Shown: positions 39,821-51,640, counted from the stretch's first letter. The stretch is DNA of 64,000 nucleotides from Sapria himalayana (GCA_029783825.1 JAREIK010010175.1:1-64000); one strand, 5' to 3'. The notes: generated from the sequence alone by a model not told the origin. Numbers and translations: made by a program.

Positions 39821-40109
39821 TACAATGAAGCTAAGTAATCAAAATGATTGATTCAAGCACAATGAGAGGAAAAGAAATGTTCTAAGAAAGCCGCACGAAA
39901 GCATGGAGCTATGGGGGGTGGCAGGGCAGAGCCTGGCTCGTGGCTTGTCTCCCAGGTTTTCCTCTAAAAGTTTTCAGACATATTTTCGTAAATTTAAATA
40001 ATTTTTGTATTTCTTATTTATGTTAATAGTAAAGTTTTGTGCCATCTTTGTGAAGTATAAATGGGATAATAGTAATTTCTTGTAGTTATGCGCCATCTGA
40101 GGTTATGTG
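39821..40109 (+). other. Short spacer, no gene seen
   Basis: Contains a small GC-rich patch (39890-39970) and then AT-rich sequence with a GGGATAATA-GTAATTTCTTG stretch resembling 33605-33630 of the same element. Confidence 0.4.
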
Positions 40110-40760
40110 ATTAAATATATGTACATATAATACTACAGTATATATGTACATATATACTATATTAATTTATGTAAATATATACTCTAGTATATAAGTTCAT
40201 ATATACTATAGTATATATGTACATATATACAGTAGTAATATATACTCACTATATAATGTATATATATACTTAGTATATAATGTACATATATACTATTGTA
40301 TATATGTATAATATACTATAGTATATATACTACAGTATATACTATAGTATCAAAATAGTATCAAAACATAACTTTTGTTAAATGTACATATATACTGAGT
40401 ATATATACTATAGAATATAAAGTAGCATATATACTACAAAATATACTATAGTATATAAACTAAATTATATATTGTAGTATGTACTACAAATAAACTATAG
40501 TATATATGTACATTTATCAAAAGTTCTGTTTTGATACTATAGTATTTATGTACATACTACAGTATATATACTGTAGTATGTACTATAGTATACTATAGGA
40601 TATACATACATATATATGTATGTATAATACTATAGTACATACGTACATATATATGTACATATAATACTATAGTATTATATGTAACTATATACATACATAT
40701 ATCTGTACATACAATACTTTAGTATTCTATGTAACTAGTAAAATGCTAGTATATATGTAC
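40110..40760. repeat. Palindromic TA repeats (TACTATAGTA / GTACATATATAC)
   Basis: Some 650 bp of overlapping palindromes, for example TATAGTATATATGTACATATATAC, with spacer words GAGTATA and CAGTATA. Same family as 27625-27968 and the three blocks in the 50.5-63.8 kb element, and again located before the last exon and 3' end. Confidence 0.85.
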
Positions 40761-40844
40761 ATATACACTGTAGTATTTAATAATTATCAAAATAGAACTT
40801 TTATTATTTATTTATTTTGATTTTATTAACTAGTTTAATTTTCA

Positions 40845-41060
40845 TACTGATATGGTACAACAATGTTCCCCATACGAAGCTTGTAGAAGTGAAGAAATGT
40901 TTCACTAGACATGATGTGTCGTGACTAGGACAGCTTTGTTGCAGCAGAAAGATGGTGATCAGAGGAGCTAGGAGAGATTAAGAAACATCAATTTCATGGA
41001 TAAATTATACTTTATAGACTATTTTTAGATACATTGATGAAAAAGATATAATAAAATTTT
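40845..41060 (+). pseudogene. Last-exon remnant of the CACTA accessory gene
   Basis: Aligns in reverse complement with 51178-51408 and its two degenerate copies (for example GATATGGTACAACAATGTTC, then ACGAAGCTTGTAGAAGTGA). There the exon encodes YVQQLEQLCHSRKMMITGGE and ends NKMK-stop. Here the frame is broken several times. Only one copy is present, against three in the other element. Confidence 0.6.
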
Positions 41061-41159
41061 GTTATGTTTTTGTTTTAACTATGTAAAATATTGTATCAGA
41101 ATGATTTATTAACTAATTTTAATTTTTGTTAATTATACATTATCATATAAAGTTTCTGT

Positions 41160-41365
41160 TTTTAAATCTTATTCAATTTAGCTAGGGGATTTTTCATAGC
41201 TAATAAAGTTTAGCTAGGGAATTTTTCCAGAGTTAATTTTTAGTGACGAGAACTTTAGCATGGGAAAGGTTCCGTCATTAATCGGTTGTTATTCCACTTT
41301 ACTGACAGAAAAATCTCATTTAGCTAGGGAATTTTCACTATTTATTTGGGATTTTTATTGTATTG
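41160..41365 (+). repeat. CACTA 3' terminal and subterminal repeats
   Basis: Contains TTTAGCTAGGGGATTTTTC, TTTAGCTAGGGAATTTTTCC and CATTTAGCTAGGGAATTTTC, ending TTTTTATTGTATTG. The reverse complement starts CAATACAATAAAAATC, matching the start of the other element at 50523 (CAATACAAGAAAAATC). Both 3' ends share the CAATACAA variant of the CACTA terminus. Confidence 0.78.
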
Positions 41366-41470
41366 TCTATTTTTCATTCTTTCTATCTTTCAATGTCTTT
41401 CTATTTATTTGTCTATCTATTTATTTATATGTATGCCTATCTGTCTATTTTTCTATCTGTCTATCTAATT
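41366..41470 (+). repeat. TCTA satellite, short block
   Basis: About 100 bp of array between the CACTA 3' end and the hAT-like insert, in the usual orientation. Confidence 0.85.
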
Positions 41471-41830
41471 GTCGTTATATATATATGTTTCATTAGTATT
41501 ATTCAATTTTTTAGATTTTAGTTAAACAGGAGGTCGAGCCTAGATGAAAGATTTTAGATTTTTGGATTAGAGAGAGAAAGAGAGACGAGAGAGAGAGAGA
41601 GAGAGAAAGTAATCATAAAAAGCTTAAAATACTCATAAAATAGTGGGGTAGATCATGTGCACGGTGTACCAAAGTCTAGTTCAAACTTCCAAACCTGAGT
41701 TGAGAGTCCCGAAAAGCCAAGCCGAATGATGAAATCCCGAGTCCTGAGAGAAAGAAGAACAAGAGCATTGAAAGAATTTTGAGTGAGGATAAAAGTTTAT
41801 GAAAAACATAAATGTTATTGAGAGGTGGGG

Positions 41831-41840
41831 GATTTTATAG
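41831..41840 (-). promoter_or_regulatory. TATA box of the hAT fragment
   Basis: CTATAAAATC followed by CCCCCACCTCTC on the minus strand, downstream of the AACGG motifs and upstream of the leader-like stretch. This is the arrangement of a hAT transposase promoter. It is now promoter without gene. Confidence 0.45.
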
Positions 41841-41997
41841 ATTAAAAAAAAATTTTAAAAAAAGTAATTTTTATGTTTTTTTAATTTTTTATTGAATTTT
41901 ATGGGGTAGAATCATTATGGCCGTCGGATTCTGTCCCCTAGCCGTTGGAGGCAAAATACAATGGATGATATTCAAATTTTAATTTTTTTTAACCGTT

Positions 41998-42018
41998 GGG
42001 GGGGGGGGGGGGGGGGGG
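41998..42018 (+). repeat. Homopolymer run of 21 G
   Basis: The window's only long G run, inside the hAT fragment after AACCGTT. Its exact length may be a sequencing or assembly estimate. Confidence 0.85.
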
Positions 42019-42275
42019 TTCGGGTAGGGCGAGACCGTAGGTCGGGTCGGAGTGGAATAGGACCCATACCCACGCATTTTCTCTATCCGAATGGCTCTGC
42101 TCTAGCGATGGGGTTGGGTGCGAGACATGTCCCAAGCTGGAGGGTCGTGCCACGGGCCACTGAACTGTGCCAGGTCAGGGATGGCACAAGGTCCTGTTGT
42201 CCTCGGCATGGCACGATTGGTGCCGTGGTCAGGCACGGCACGGGCCTAGACGGTCCTACCCAGTTGACACCTTTA

Positions 42276-43849
42276 TATATATATATATATATATGTGTGT
42301 ATTTAAGCATCTATATATCAATCTATCTATCTATCTATCTATTTGACAACTGGTCTATCAACCTATCTATCTATATGATTATTTATCTAGTGGTCTATAT
42401 ATCTATATATTTCTCTATCTATATATCTATCAATATCTCTTTCTATCTATCTATCTATATATCTATTTGTCTATTTATCTAAATATCTATCATATATTTA
42501 TCTATTTATTTGTCTATCTATCTTTTTATTCATCTATCTATCTATCTATATGTCTATCAATCTATTTTTCTATCTATGTATTTATCTCTCTACCTATCAA
42601 TCTATCTATTTATCAATATATGTATTAATTTAAATATCTATTTGTCTATTTGTATATTTGTATATCCATCTATATATCTATCTATCTAGTTTTCTCTCTA
42701 TGTATATATCAATCTTTCTTTCTTTCTAACTAATTATCTATCTATCTGTATATCTATCTATATATTTATCTATCTCTCTATCTATTTATCTATCTATCTT
42801 TCTAACTATCTATCTGTTTGCCTTTCTATATGTCTATTGATTTATGTTCCTATATCTCTATCTGTGTAAATTCCTATTGGTCTTTTTATCTAAATGTCTA
42901 TAAGTTTATTTATTTGTCTATCTGTGTATCTATCTATTTATATATCTATCTGTCGATCTATATATATGTCTATTTATCTAACTTTCTATCAAGTTATCTA
43001 TTTATCTGTCTATCTGTATATCTATGTATTTATCTATCTTTCTATCTGTCTATCTTTCTATCTATCTTTATATCTGTCTTTCTATCTATTTGTCTATATA
43101 TATAACTATATATCTGTTGATATGTCTATCTATCTATATGTCTATTTGTATATATATAATCCATCTATCTGGCTATTTGTGTATTAGTCTATCTATTTAT
43201 CTATTTATCTATATATCTATCTATCTATTTATCTATATATCTATCTATCTATTTATCTATCTATCTATCCATCTATCTATTTTTTTTATTTATCTATCTA
43301 TCTATCTATTTTTCTATATATATATCAATTAATAAATCTATCTATCTGTCTAATTATATTATTTATCAATCTTTCTATATAATTATCTGTCTGTCAATTT
43401 GTGTATTTATCTATCAATCTATCTATCTATATATCTATATCTATCTATCTCTCTATCTATCTATTAATCTCTCCATCTATCTATTAATCTCTCCATCTAT
43501 CTAATTATCTATTTATCTTTCTATCTAAGTATCTATCTATATACCTGTCTATTTGTCTATCTATCTATATATCTGTCTATCTATCTATATATCTATCAAT
43601 CTATTTATCTATATATATATATATAACAATCTATCTATTAATCTTTTTATTTATATATTTATCTATCTAGCTAGCTATCAATCCATCAATCTATCTCTCT
43701 CTCTACATATCTATCTATCTAACTATCTAACAAGCTATCTCTCTATCTATTTACCTTTTTATCTATCAATCAATCTATCTATCTGTCTAACTATCTTTCT
43801 ATCTATCTATATGTCTATCTATCTAGTTATTTATCTTTCTATTTATCTA

Positions 43850-43889
<40 letters not shown>

Positions 43890-44778
43890 TTATCTATTTA
43901 TATATTTATCAAATTATCTACCTATTTATCTATCTAATTATATATAGATCTACTTGTTTATATATCTATCTATCTAAATATCTATTTGTTTATATGTCTT
44001 TCTATCTATCTATCGATCTATCTATTTATGTCTTTGTACATCTATCTATCTATCTATCTGTTTATCTATCTATCTATCTATTCATCTATCTATCTATTCA
44101 TCTATCTATCCATATATCCATCTAGCCATCTATACATCTATTGATATATTCATCTATCCATCTAACCATCTATCCATATATCCTTTTAAGTAACTATCTA
44201 GATATCTATCAAGCAATATACATCTATCTATCTATCCAACTATCCATATATGCATCTATCCACCTATCTAGCTATCCATCTATCGATCTATCCATCTATA
44301 CATTTTTCCATCTATCCTTCTATCCTTCTATCCTTCTTTCAAACTATCCATCTATCCATCCACCTATCCATCTAAGAATCTTTCTTTCTATCCATCTTTT
44401 TATTTATCTATCGAACCATCTATCAATCTAGCATCTATCCATTTATCCATCTTTCTATCTATCCTTCTATCCATCTTTCTATCTATCCACCTAGTCATCT
44501 AACCATCTATCCATCTATGCATCTTTTCTTATATCCTTCTATTCATCTATATATCTATCTATGTACCTATTTATCTATTTATTTCTCTATCAATTTGTCT
44601 ATCATTCTATTTGGCATTCTATCAAAGTGACTATCTATGAATCTGTTTATCTATCTGTCTATCTATCTTTCATTCGATATGTTTATTTGTCTACCTGCAA
44701 ATTATCTATCTGTCTATCTATATTTCTATCTATCTATCTATATTTGTATCTATCTATCTATCTATATGTTTATTTATC
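42276..44778 (+). repeat. TCTA satellite, third main block
   Basis: Same orientation as before. It starts with a TA/TG run (42272-42300) and ends ATC at the CACTA insertion. It includes a TCCA-rich stretch described separately. There are no genes. Confidence 0.95.
44086..44545 (+). repeat. CCATCTAT variant sub-array
   Basis: Here the 4-bp pattern changes to an 8-bp pattern of CCATCTAT/CCTTCTAT type for about 450 bp, and TCTA homogeneity returns on both sides. It is a locally amplified variant and a useful landmark in an otherwise uniform array. Confidence 0.8.
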
Positions 44779-44799
44779 CACTACTAAAATTCACCAAAT

Positions 44800-45270
44800 T
44801 ACCAAGCAATTATTTGGTCTGTGATTAGGTGTTTTTTGGTCTGTAACCCAAATACCAACCAAATACCAACAAAAAATCAATCGGCTAGTAAATTATCGAC
44901 CATTTACCGATCCTCTACCAACAAACAATTATCGACTATTGTCCGACAATTTTCTGACTAAATTAATTCGGTTAGTATATGGTCCCCAAATGGTCAGTAA
45001 TTAACGACCATTTATAGACCATTCAATGACAAATAACTATCAACTAAATTCCAACCATTTTCCGACCTAAAGCACTTGGTCGGTAAATGGTCTCAAAATG
45101 GTCAAAAAATACCGAAATAATTGTGACCAAAAACGGACTAAAATCTTTTAAAAACATTGGTCGATAATTGATCTCCAAAAGTATTACCGACCATTTGGTG
45201 ATATTTTACCGACCATTGATACGAAAAAATTTTGGTCAGTTTGGTCACAATTCGATCGGTAATTACAGAC
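44800..45270. repeat. Subterminal repeats (ACCGACC / GGTCGGTAA), left end
   Basis: Many copies of GACCATTTA, CCGACC, GGTCGGTAA and close variants in both directions. These are probable binding sites for the element's own accessory protein, by analogy with the TnpA sites of En/Spm. Confidence 0.75.
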
Positions 45271-45479
45271 CAAATTTTTATTTTTGCTGTTTTGCGGTAG
45301 TTTCTGCAGAAACTAGAACACAAAACACAAAAAAAATAAAATTCAAAAAACACCCAGTTTGATGTAGTTGCTGTAGAAACATATACAGATAACACAACAA
45401 AAAAAATCCAATTAACTCCAGCGAACAACTACATATATATATTAAATACATCAAGAGAAAATTAAAAAAATGAAATCCA

Positions 45480-46690
45480 AAATCAAAGTTTAAGGTATTG
45501 AAAAAAATGTGTGTAATAGCCTCAATCATCCAACATAGTTGTGACATTTCTGGTCCACATGGTGAGATGTCAGGTACTGGGGTAGAGATATCTACTGCTG
45601 CTAGTCCAGATGCAGTTGCTGCAGGTCTTGCTATAGGTGATGGAGTAGATGCTATAGCTGGAGCATTACATTGGACAATCCGAGGTAGATCATTAGGGTA
45701 GAACTAGAGTCCTCCTTGAAACTTCTTTGTAAGGCAGTCAAAATGCATATGCAACTCATTTCTATCATCCTCATAGTTGATCATGCATCACTCGGTATTG
45801 ACCAACTGATACTGTATCATAATTCACATCACGTACTGAAATTCATCCATCATCAAAAACAATTTAGAAACTGGTCCTGAAAATTTAGCTTCATAATTTG
45901 GTCATCTATGCGAGTAGAATGATGATGTCGACAAACTGACACCATTGATGGGCATCTTCTCCTTGCCATCAACAATCGCATACCAAATCTGATTCGTATC
46001 AATTGGTGGAGCTAATGAATGAGAATTACATGTTGCACCATCACATGAACCTAAAGTAGACTAGGAATACACTTGAGTCATAACAGCTAATATTTCCTCA
46101 TTTATATTCAAACAAAAAAAAGTTAATTGTTTTAATGAAACATACATTTGCTGCATGAGATATCTGATCAATGAAAGTATGATCATCATGAGCATTTGTG
46201 TGTGTGTATCTGAATAAGCAAGGAACACTAGGCTTCTTACCCTTTTTGCGTATCTATAATTACACACAATACATACGTTAATTCTATTGAAAAAAAATTC
46301 TTTATGAGAAATGAAAATTAGGCATAATTAAACACATTTAACAAAATAATAAACATAAAAAGTATAAATAGAAATAATACCAATGCTCGTTTGTGCTCAT
46401 GCATAGAGCAAGATTCACAAGTGTGTGTAGACATGCCACTACCCTCCCAAGCCCACTCTAAGCTATGATTACCCTTCTGTTTATCACACCTCTTCCTATA
46501 ATCCGGATCTTCCCATATACTTCGCCACTCCTTGAAAACATGATCCAGGACACTCGAAGATTTTTTTTTTCTTCGTCAACCATTTATCTTTGATATCGTA
46601 CACAGTGTCTTTATACCAATTGACAGCATATTTGTATAACACACTTTTGACCACCTCCTTTCGTCGTGTCCACCTGTAAACTTTCTACAA
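45480..46690 (-). pseudogene. Decayed Transposase_24-like accessory gene
   Basis: The minus-strand frame before a 10-T run (46561-46570 on plus) reads WTRRKEVVKSVLYKYAVNWY and ends in KDKWLTKKKK. After a one-base change of frame it continues EWRSIWEDPDYRKRCDKQKG, then WAWEGSGMSTHTCESCSM and EHKRAL. The W-x-DPDYRKRCD and STHT-SCSM pattern is that of plant Transposase_24 (Ptta/En/Spm) proteins, where HTGGS is usual. A Pro/Ala/Ser-rich tail (PSPIARPAATASGLAAVDIS) follows near 45600. Introns and stops separate the pieces. The product would bind the GGTCGGTAA-type ends. It is non-functional here. The homopolymer run could mark a real frameshift or a sequencing slip. Confidence 0.65.
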
Positions 46691-49150
46691 TTATAAATAA
46701 ATAATTTTTAATCAGTCAACAAAAGAATAAATAAAAGATGTAAAAATTTTTAGGAGTAATATTTACCTTAAATTCTCTCCAAATCATCATTTGGTTCTTA
46801 TTTGTGAGTGACTTCCAAATATACTACTATATACAAATATATATTAAATATACGCTGTAAATTTAATATTTAAAAATAATCATGCATAAAACTTTTAAAC
46901 TATGCATATTGTAAGATACAATTATTTATAGTTATATATTATTTTACATATAATATATATAGTTATAAATAGTTATATATAATTAAACATATAGTTATAT
47001 ATAGATATATTCATTAAAGTAGTTATAAGTAGTTATACATAAATATAAACAACGTTATAAAAAATTATGTTGCTTTAATCATATTAATATATATGTGTGT
47101 ATATAGTTCCAAATATTATTATATATAATTATATATACATCTATTTAGATATACAAATATTTATATATAGTTATACACATATAGTTTAAAATAATGTTGT
47201 GTGTTGTTATACATGTAATTATAAATATAGTTACATGTGGTTATACATATAGTTACAAAAATAGTTAAACATATATTTTTACATGTAGGTTTATATATTT
47301 GTTTATTTAATTTTATATATTTATAAATATAGTAATGAATAGGTATAGATATAGTAAAATACTTTTTTATATACTACTATATACAAATATATAATAAATA
47401 TAAGCTGTAAATTTATTGTTTAAATATAATTATTTATATAACTTTTAAAATTATAGATATAGTAAGATACAATTATTTATAGCTATATATTATTTTACAT
47501 ATAATATATATAGTTATAAATAGTTATATATAATTAAAAATATATTTATATATAGTTATATTCATACAAGTAGTTATACATAAATATCAACAACATTATA
47601 AAAAAATATTTTGCTTTAATTATATTAATACATATATGTATATATAGTTACAAATATAGTTATATATAATTATATAAACATTTATTTAGTTAATCATATA
47701 TTTATATATAGTTATACACATATAGTTTAACACAATGTTGTATGGTGTTATACATGTAATTATAAATATAGTTACATGTTGTTATACATATAGTTACACA
47801 TATAGTTAAACATATATTTATAGATTTAGGTTTATATATTTGTTCATTTAATTATATATATTTATACATATAGATATGTATAGGTATAGATATAGTAAAA
47901 TACTTTTTCATATACTAATATATACAAATAAATATTAAATATAAGTTGTGAAGTATATAATTAAATATTAATATGCTTAAAGGTTTTATAGTTATACATA
48001 TAGTAAGATACAATTATTTATAGTTATATATTATTATTCATATATTATATATAATTATCAATAGTAATATATAATTAAAGAAATAGGTATATAGAGATAT
48101 ATTTATATAAGTAGTGATAAGTAGTTATACATAAATATATACAACGTTATAAGCAAATATTTTAATTTAATTATATGAATACATATATGTATATATAGTT
48201 ACAAATATAGTTATATTTAATTTATATAAAGTGTTACATATTTATACATACATACATATATATATATAGTTATACACATATAGTTATAAATATGTATGTA
48301 GTTAAAGATATAATTATAATTAACATTTATATAGGTATACATTTAGTAAAATATAATAATATATAGTTATATATTAGTATGCATATAATATATTTTTTTA
48401 GAAATATAATTATATAGAACTATACCTATAGTTATACATTATTATATAGTTACAAATTAGTTATACAAAGTTATAAATATAGTTATAAAAATAGTTTACT
48501 TTATTATAAATAAATTTAAAAATACTTTTATATAAAATGACATATGATTATATAATTAAACACGTGTATCTATATAATGTTTGTGAATAAAATATTTTTA
48601 TAAATGTTACTTAAATATTATTATATTTATATGTAACACTTTTATAAAAAATATATAGTATATATACCACATTTTATAAATATTTTATATTTATTTAAAA
48701 AAATATGTAATATAAATATTTACAAAATTGCATAATCATTTAATATTATATAATTGTTATATAAAAATATAAATATATATGGATAGGTTAATGTAAATTT
48801 TGTATAGATATTTATAAACAATTAAGACAAATGTATAAATATTTATATATAACATTATATGTTTATATAAATATATCAATGTGTATTTATAATGTAATAC
48901 GTTTATATTTAAAGTATAGACATTCATACATAATATCATACGATTATATAAATGTATAAAAGTTTAAATATACAATGATAGACATTTAAGATTAATATTA
49001 AATAAAAGTTTGATTTAACATAAATCATTATATATATTAAAGTATTGACATTTATACATAACGTCATATGATTATATAAATATAAACTATTAACATTAAG
49101 ATTATTTGGATGCAAACATCATATAATTGAAATCAAAATCACTAAAACCC
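46691..49150. repeat. AT-rich region with tandem repeat of about 550 bp
   Basis: The landmark GTAAGATACAATTATTTATAG recurs at about 46911, 47468 and 48001. In each unit it is followed by ACATATAATATATATAG, a TTACATGTGGTTATACATATAG-type stretch (GTTG in the second unit) and TATAGTAAAATAC. Spacing is about 557 and 533 bp. After 48350 the repeats decay into plain AT-rich DNA. There is no gene. Confidence 0.82.
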
Positions 49151-49539
49151 TAAAAATATAAATAGTAGATGAATAAATTTTAAAAAAAATAAAAAATTAT
49201 AGTTTAATTAATTGTGTCGAATCAAAATCATATTAGGTTAAATGAAATTGAAGCAAAAATTAAGAAATTATGAGGAGAAAAAATACCTAATACCCGAATA
49301 TACTGAAAAAATGAAATTTTAATTGTCTTTATATAATTCAAAAAAACAGAGATGTGTATAAGCAATTTGAAGGAGAAGAACAAAGAAAAACTTACCTAGA
49401 TTCTAAAGAAAGATCAAATTTTTTTAATTTCGTGCTTACAGTCGACTCTGATTCAAAAAAATTACGGAGTTTCGATAATTTTAGGTTTTAATGACTTAGC
49501 AAATGATTTTCAAATCAAAAAAAATTAAAACAATGAATT

Positions 49540-50390
49540 ACCATCCAAAATTATGGTCGGTAAACTGCCGGTCAGAAAATATCGATAAGTATTTGGAAGT
49601 CCACTTTACCGACCAATTTTAATGGTAATATGTTTTTGATCGTTAAATAGTCTGTAATTTGTCGACAATATCTATTCGCTATTTCCATCCTAATTTACTG
49701 ACCAATTTCCAACCAAAAACATTTGGTCGGTATGTATGGTCAGTATTTGGTCGTGAAAAGGTCGGTAATTAATGAATTATATATTCGGTCGGTAATTACG
49801 ACCTTATAAATATATTGGATAACCACTATACCGACCATTTTTAATGGTTATATATTTTTGGTCGTTAAATAGTTCATAATATTTTGGGAATGTTTTTTGC
49901 TAATTCCCTCCTAATTTACAAACCTTATTTTCGACCAATTATATTTGGTCGGTAATAAATGGTCGGTAGTTGGTCAGAAATTTGGTCGGAAATATTTTTT
50001 CCTATGCGCAACTTGGATCTCTAAATAGGTCGTGAATTGTTCAGTAAATACTGACCTATATATATGGTCGATAATTGATTGGTAATTGGGTCGGTAAGTA
50101 TGAAGTTATAAATAATTTGAAAATATACTATACCAACCAATTATAATGAAATGTCGTTAAATAGTCAGTAATATATTTAATAACCACTCTATAAACCAAT
50201 TCCTGACCAAAAATATTTAGTCGGTAATTATGGTTGGTCCTTAGTCGGAAATTTTGTAGGAAATTTGGTCGGAAATTTGGTCAAAAATTTTATTTTTTTT
50301 CGATACCATTTTTTGGTCGCTAACTGGTCGTGTTTTGGACAAATATTACTGACCAAATTTTTTGCTTGGTATTTTTGTAGGTATTATCAT
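49540..50390. repeat. Subterminal repeats (GGTCGGTAA / ACCGACC), right end
   Basis: A dense array of TGGTCGGTAAT, CCGACCATTTT and GGTCGGAAAT variants up to the right terminus, mirroring the left end. Confidence 0.75.
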
Positions 50391-50404
50391 AAATTTTAGT
50401 AGTA

Positions 50405-50522
50405 ATCTATCAATTTTTTATTCTATCATTCTATCTATATATCAATATTTCTATATCTCTATATATCTACTTGCCTATCTATCTATCAGTTTATCAGTTT
50501 ATTTGTCTATCTATCTAACTAT
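50405..50522 (+). repeat. TCTA satellite, 118-bp block between two CACTA elements
   Basis: A short piece of array flanked by the ATC duplication of one element and the TAT duplication of the next. The two insertions therefore landed only about 115 bp apart in the original array. Confidence 0.9.
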
Positions 50523-51000
50523 CAATACAAGAAAAATCTCATATAGCTAGGGAAAATTACCTAGCTAAATGGGCATTTTCTATTTTTAGTAGTGGTCGAA
50601 AAATTTTTAGTTGCGCCGGATTATCGATGGATCGGTTCCCTTTCTAAAGTGCTTCTTGCTAAAATTTAGCAACGCAAAGTATCCCTAGCTAAAAAGTTAG
50701 CGTCGAAAAAATTCCTTACTAAAAAAGACAAATTACCTAGCTAAATTAGCAAGATAAATGAGATTTTTTGTCGCTAAACGAAAATAATGATGAATGATTC
50801 CCTTGTTAAAATGCTGGTCTATAAATTTTAGCGAAGGATATAGTACCTAGCCAAATAAATTTAGCGACGAAAAATCTATTGCTAATTTTAATATTTCTTT
50901 AGCTAAATAAGCTAAGGAAAATTCCCTAGATAAATTAGCAAGGGAATTTTCCTTAGCTAATTTAGCAAGGTATTTTTCCCTAGATATTTTAATTTCAAAA
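50523..51000 (-). repeat. CACTA 3' terminal and subterminal repeats
   Basis: TAGCTAGGGAAAATTACCTAGCTAAAT follows the terminus, then many CCTAGCTAAA, TTAGCAAGG and GCTAAGGAAAATTCCC motifs in both orientations, some forming inverted pairs. Confidence 0.8.
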
Positions 51001-51177
51001 TTAATTTCAGAATATAAATTATTTTAAAATTTGAAATTAAATATTTTAATATTTTTATATCAAATTGAATAAAAATTGAAACTATAAATATTTTATAATA
51101 AACAAAAAATAAAATCATTTAATATCTTATTCTAATCCAATATTTTACAGAATTGAAACAAAAAAAATAATAAAATT

Positions 51178-51408
51178 TTATTTCATCTTATTCATCAATG
51201 TATCTACCGATAGTGCATAAAGTATAATATATTTATTCATTGACGTTGCTTTCTCTCCCTCTCCTCCTGTGATCATCATTTTTCTACTATGACAAAGCTG
51301 TTCGAGTTGCTGCACGTAATGTCTAGTGAAAATCCCATCACTTATAAAAGCTTTGTATGAAGAACAATGCGGTATCATATCTGTAAGAAATTTAAACCAC
51401 TCAGTCAA
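51178..51408 (-). CDS. Last exon of the accessory gene, intact copy 1
   Basis: An open stretch of 76 codons ending NKMK and a stop. It contains YVQQLEQLCHSRKMMITGGE and KATSMNKYIILYALSVD. It begins without ATG, so it is an exon or gene fragment and not a free-standing gene. Copies 2 (about 52180-52400) and 3 (about 53340-53570) carry the same exon with stops. It is the only copy that stays open, which could reflect its being the youngest or chance. The family is not recognised. It would be part of the element's second protein. Confidence 0.4.
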   Translation of the reverse strand: MTEWFKFLTDMIPHCSSYKAFISDGIFTRHYVQQLEQLCHSRKMMITGGEGEKATSMNKYIILYALSVDTLMNKMK

Positions 51409-51424
51409 ATTTAAAAAAAATTAT

Positions 51425-51640
51425 GTTTTGATACATATATAATCTTGTAGTATATATATAAATATATACTAGCATTTCACTTGTACATATATTACTTTAG
51501 TATATTTACATAAAAATAGTAGTATTATGTGGACGTATAAACTGAGTACAAATTTACTCAGTATATACGTACATAAAATATAGTAGTATTTTATGTACGT
51601 ATATATTGACTTTTTTGTATGTATATACTCATTAGATGCG
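51425..51640. repeat. Palindromic TA repeats, copy 1
   Basis: TACTCAGTATATACGTACATAAAATA-type inverted repeats, the first of three in this element and of the same family as 27625-27968. Confidence 0.8.

Larger units (their letters stand above)
32995..41365 (+). mobile_element. 5'-truncated CACTA (En/Spm) element with decayed transposase
   Basis: Plus-oriented relative of the 50523-63842 element. It shows the AT-rich repeat (33000-33600), CT tract (33876-34145), TNP2 pseudogene (34431-38090), Transposase_24-like pseudogene (38120-39115), palindromic TA repeats (40110-40760), last-exon homology (40845-41060) and a 3' terminus ending TTTTTATTGTATTG at 41365. After it the TCTA array resumes. The 5' terminus is missing. 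The sequence starts abruptly at 32995, where the minus-oriented end piece stops. Confidence 0.8.
41490..42275 (-). mobile_element. hAT (Ac-type) element 5' end fragment
   Basis: Read on the minus strand, the right edge starts AAAGGTGTCAACTGGG and is followed by GC-rich repeats of GGCACGGC/GTGCCGTGCC. This resembles the GGGGTGTCAA... terminus and subterminal region of plant hAT elements. Next come a G21 run (41998-42018 on plus), AACGG motifs (AACGGCTAGGGGACAG, AACGG at the G run), a TATA box and a leader-like stretch with CTCTCTCT. No transposase frame remains and the other terminus is not clear, so this is a fragment or small derivative. Confidence 0.55.
44779..50404 (-). mobile_element. Non-autonomous CACTA element, second family
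   Basis: The left end is CACTACTAAAATTCACC. The right end in reverse complement is TACTACTAAAATTTATG, a 12/13 match over the first 13 bp. The 3-bp target duplication ATC lies at 44776-44778 and 50405-50407, both inside TCTA array. Subterminal regions (44800-45270 and 49540-50390) are packed with ACCGACCA/TGGTCGGTAA motifs. Inside are remnants of an accessory gene (45480-46690, minus) and an AT-rich tandem repeat (46.8-49.1 kb). No TNP2 transposase is seen, so movement would have needed a partner element. Confidence 0.88.

Noticed and set aside
41961..42482. A 173-codon plus-strand frame from the G run into the TCTA array
   Set aside because: It joins the hAT subterminal repeats to satellite sequence, and the Gly-rich start is just the G21 run.
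45498..45701. A 67-codon plus-strand frame with an Ala-rich sequence
   Set aside because: It is antisense to the Pro/Ala-rich tail of the Transposase_24-like remnant, whose other parts are on minus.
44779..50404. A complete autonomous CACTA element
   Set aside because: No TNP2, DUF4218 or DUF4216 sequence was found between the ends, only an accessory-gene remnant.
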